Shown here one piece after another: positions 50,701-51,247 of a stretch of 51,247 bases of DNA. Within the stretch, counting starts at the first letter, position 1; every line of letters begins with the position of its first letter. Source of the DNA: Gammaproteobacteria bacterium (GTDB taxonomy: Bacteria > Pseudomonadota > Gammaproteobacteria > Xanthomonadales > Wenzhouxiangellaceae); contig PWJA01000051.1 of NCBI GenBank assembly GCA_003560975.1, positions 1 to 51,247 of the forward strand, written 5' to 3'. A program made the position numbers and the translations under genes. The notes beneath the pieces were generated by a model. That model worked only from the letters and a program-made list of their open reading frames with translations. It did no database searches and was not told the DNA's origin.

Positions 50701-50964
50701 CTCGAAGCCTTCCCGCGTGGCGGTCAGCTGATAGGGACCGCCCACGCGCAGGCCGGTGGCCTGGTAGCGGCCATTACCCAGCGTTTCGGCCGAGCGGACC
50801 GTGCCCGTCGGCACGTGCAGAATCTGCACGGTGGCGTTGGACACCGGGTTGCCGCCCTGGTCGGTCACCCGTCCGGTCAGCGTTGTCGCCACCTGCTGAG
50901 CCATCAGCGGCGCGGCAAAAAGCAACGCGATGAGCATCACCAGAATACTTCGCACTTTATACAT
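47794..50964 (-). CDS. Oar-like TonB-dependent receptor with N-terminal carboxypeptidase-regulatory-like domain
   Basis: Signal peptide; VATTLTGRVTDQGGNPVSNATVQILHVPTGTV...; plug-like IQIDGVTANDSFGLN; C-terminal beta-barrel ending LGARFNF. Confidence 0.92.
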   Translation of the reverse strand: MYKVRSILVMLIALLFAAPLMAQQVATTLTGRVTDQGGNPVSNATVQILHVPTGTVRSAETLGNGRYQATGLRVGGPYQLTATREGFEPQILEEVFLRLGETETINFEITDTAVTDRIVVMGQAVTSLFRPDNIGTGSTIGSDQIDDFASINRSINDYIQLDPRATIVDKGRNEISVGGGHNRMNNIQIDGVTANDSFGLNADAQPATRQPIAVDWIEEISVQVSPYDVTQSGGTGAIINSVTKSGSNEFRGRVYGNYRDEDMIRGDFPEFEDWVYGAYLSGPILQDNLFFFVGYEKSRQDDVSGDLVGLAGSGAQTIFDLAPSDMDRIINAARGFGLEPGDTSAPQSRAEQENWIAKLDWDISQDHRASLRYTLSEGSEANFNRSRGTYDLSSYFYDQEIEYDSWTLQVFSNWTPALSTELRATRSDYQSRFNVGQRQPSVEVRTDAGLVRLGTERFRHGNELDVTTSQVFLGANYFTGDHSIDFGVDWIEEDYSNLFVESSLGRYEFDDIDAFETGSDGVRYTLRTSSDPNDPFFPLADFAWDVTAFFLQDTWTVNPELTVQYGLRWETFSTNSDPLRNERFEQVFGFSNTGTLDGENILQPRIGFNWQPSDLGYRGQLRGGFGLFRGRTPGVWITNPFSNPGGTIDVFTCDSRRDATGCQDLDPNFIIVPDPDNQPRLGGFSPIDDVDVVEDGFRLPTEWKANLGWDMELPNLDRANLTLEVSKTWVKDSMYWQDLNTGSVQGVLPDGRNHYWANVNTASGSRTDRSREFGNVILMRNTDKGERTNATVSLDKTWSGDWGTLFGRVAYNYMSATDVSSGTSSRAISSYRNQPVFNTNEEVEGRSVFEIGDSISVLSQYTADWFDIGSTRFSAFLQYRDGRRFSWTFDGDMNGDGVFNNNLLYVPNPGEVRFVDRSGNPDPAGEAAFNELVANVADLRRSQGAAVKKNGNRSSSVTQMDIRIAQDFNFGDRYQGQFFFDIENFTNLLNSSWGAIDQVGFNWTARPVAFEGVDPETGQMLYRWLNRGTEAGDYESRQDGVGQSRWRIQLGARFNF

Positions 50965-51127
50965 GTTTCGCTCCAGTCCTGGAAACTTAAGAAAAGCCAA
51001 GCGCCCGATCACGGGCACGCCGGCGGCCTCGCGCCACTCGACACCGGCCATATTATCCGTCATTTATTACAGAAAATTAACCCTCGGCGAAGATTTCGGG
51101 AACTTTTTCCCTTTTCTCCGATAAGCC

Positions 51128-51156
51128 TTGCCTGTCGCCCGGGCACGCGCTAAAAT
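51128..51156 (+). promoter_or_regulatory. Predicted tRNA-Pro promoter TTGCCT-N17-TAAAAT
   Basis: Hexamers with 17-bp spacer, 12 bp before tRNA 5' end. Confidence 0.7.
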
Positions 51157-51168
51157 GGAGAGCTTCGT

Positions 51169-51245
51169 CGGGGTGTAGCTCAGCCTGGTAGAGCACTGTC
51201 TTCGGGAGGCAGGGGCCGGAGGTTCAAATCCTCTCACCCCGACCA
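51169..51245 (+). tRNA. tRNA-Pro (anticodon CGG), CCA encoded
   Basis: Cloverleaf: acceptor CGGGGTG/CACCCCG, anticodon loop TTCGGGA, T-loop GGTTCAAATCC, 3' ACCA. Confidence 0.95.
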
Positions 51246-51247
51246 GG

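Noticed and set aside
47614-51153. 1179-aa plus-strand ORF antisense to the whole TonB receptor
   Set aside because: Low-stop antisense frame typical of high-GC coding DNA; the minus-strand receptor has clear signal peptide, domains and barrel; the antisense product resembles no family.

Overview
High-GC gammaproteobacterial chromosome segment. Gene neighbourhoods suggest the Xanthomonadales/Wenzhouxiangella area, but that is inference only. The content is overwhelmingly core metabolism and cell-envelope genes; I see no prophage, transposon, CRISPR array or defence island. From left to right: an ABC-transporter permease cut by the left edge; MATE transporter; YihY/BrkB protein; class-I amidotransferase; a 3-hydroxybutyrate (PHB-type) catabolic pair with an orphan NarL-type response regulator; M14 carboxypeptidase; RluA/TruC-type pseudouridine synthase; lysine-rich AlgP/H1-like repeat protein; a MarR + hppD-hmgA-FAH-maiA tyrosine/homogentisate cluster; DUF4398 lipoprotein and OmpA; YdcH; CBS-domain cystathionine beta-synthase; AbgT transporter; DUF971-ubiE-ubiJ-ubiB; PPTase; Nudix-ThiE fusion; secA; DciA-like DUF721; lpxC; a full dcw cluster (ftsZ ftsA ftsQ ddl murC murG ftsW mraY murF murE ftsI ftsL rsmH mraZ) that lacks murD; PpnN/YgdH; Oar-like TonB receptor; tRNA-Pro(CGG). 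The most interesting signals are in non-coding DNA: (i) two tandem self-complementary 14-mers exactly 20 bp apart between ftsZ and lpxC; (ii) a (GGGTTAC)5 telomere-like, G-quadruplex-capable heptamer block beside the mraZ promoter; (iii) four 10-bp-spaced GTGG boxes (MraZ sites); (iv) an operator exactly superimposed on a near-consensus hppD promoter; (v) duplicated GAGCCGGCTC palindromes upstream of abgT; (vi) the murD gap in dcw. No clearly new multi-gene system was found.
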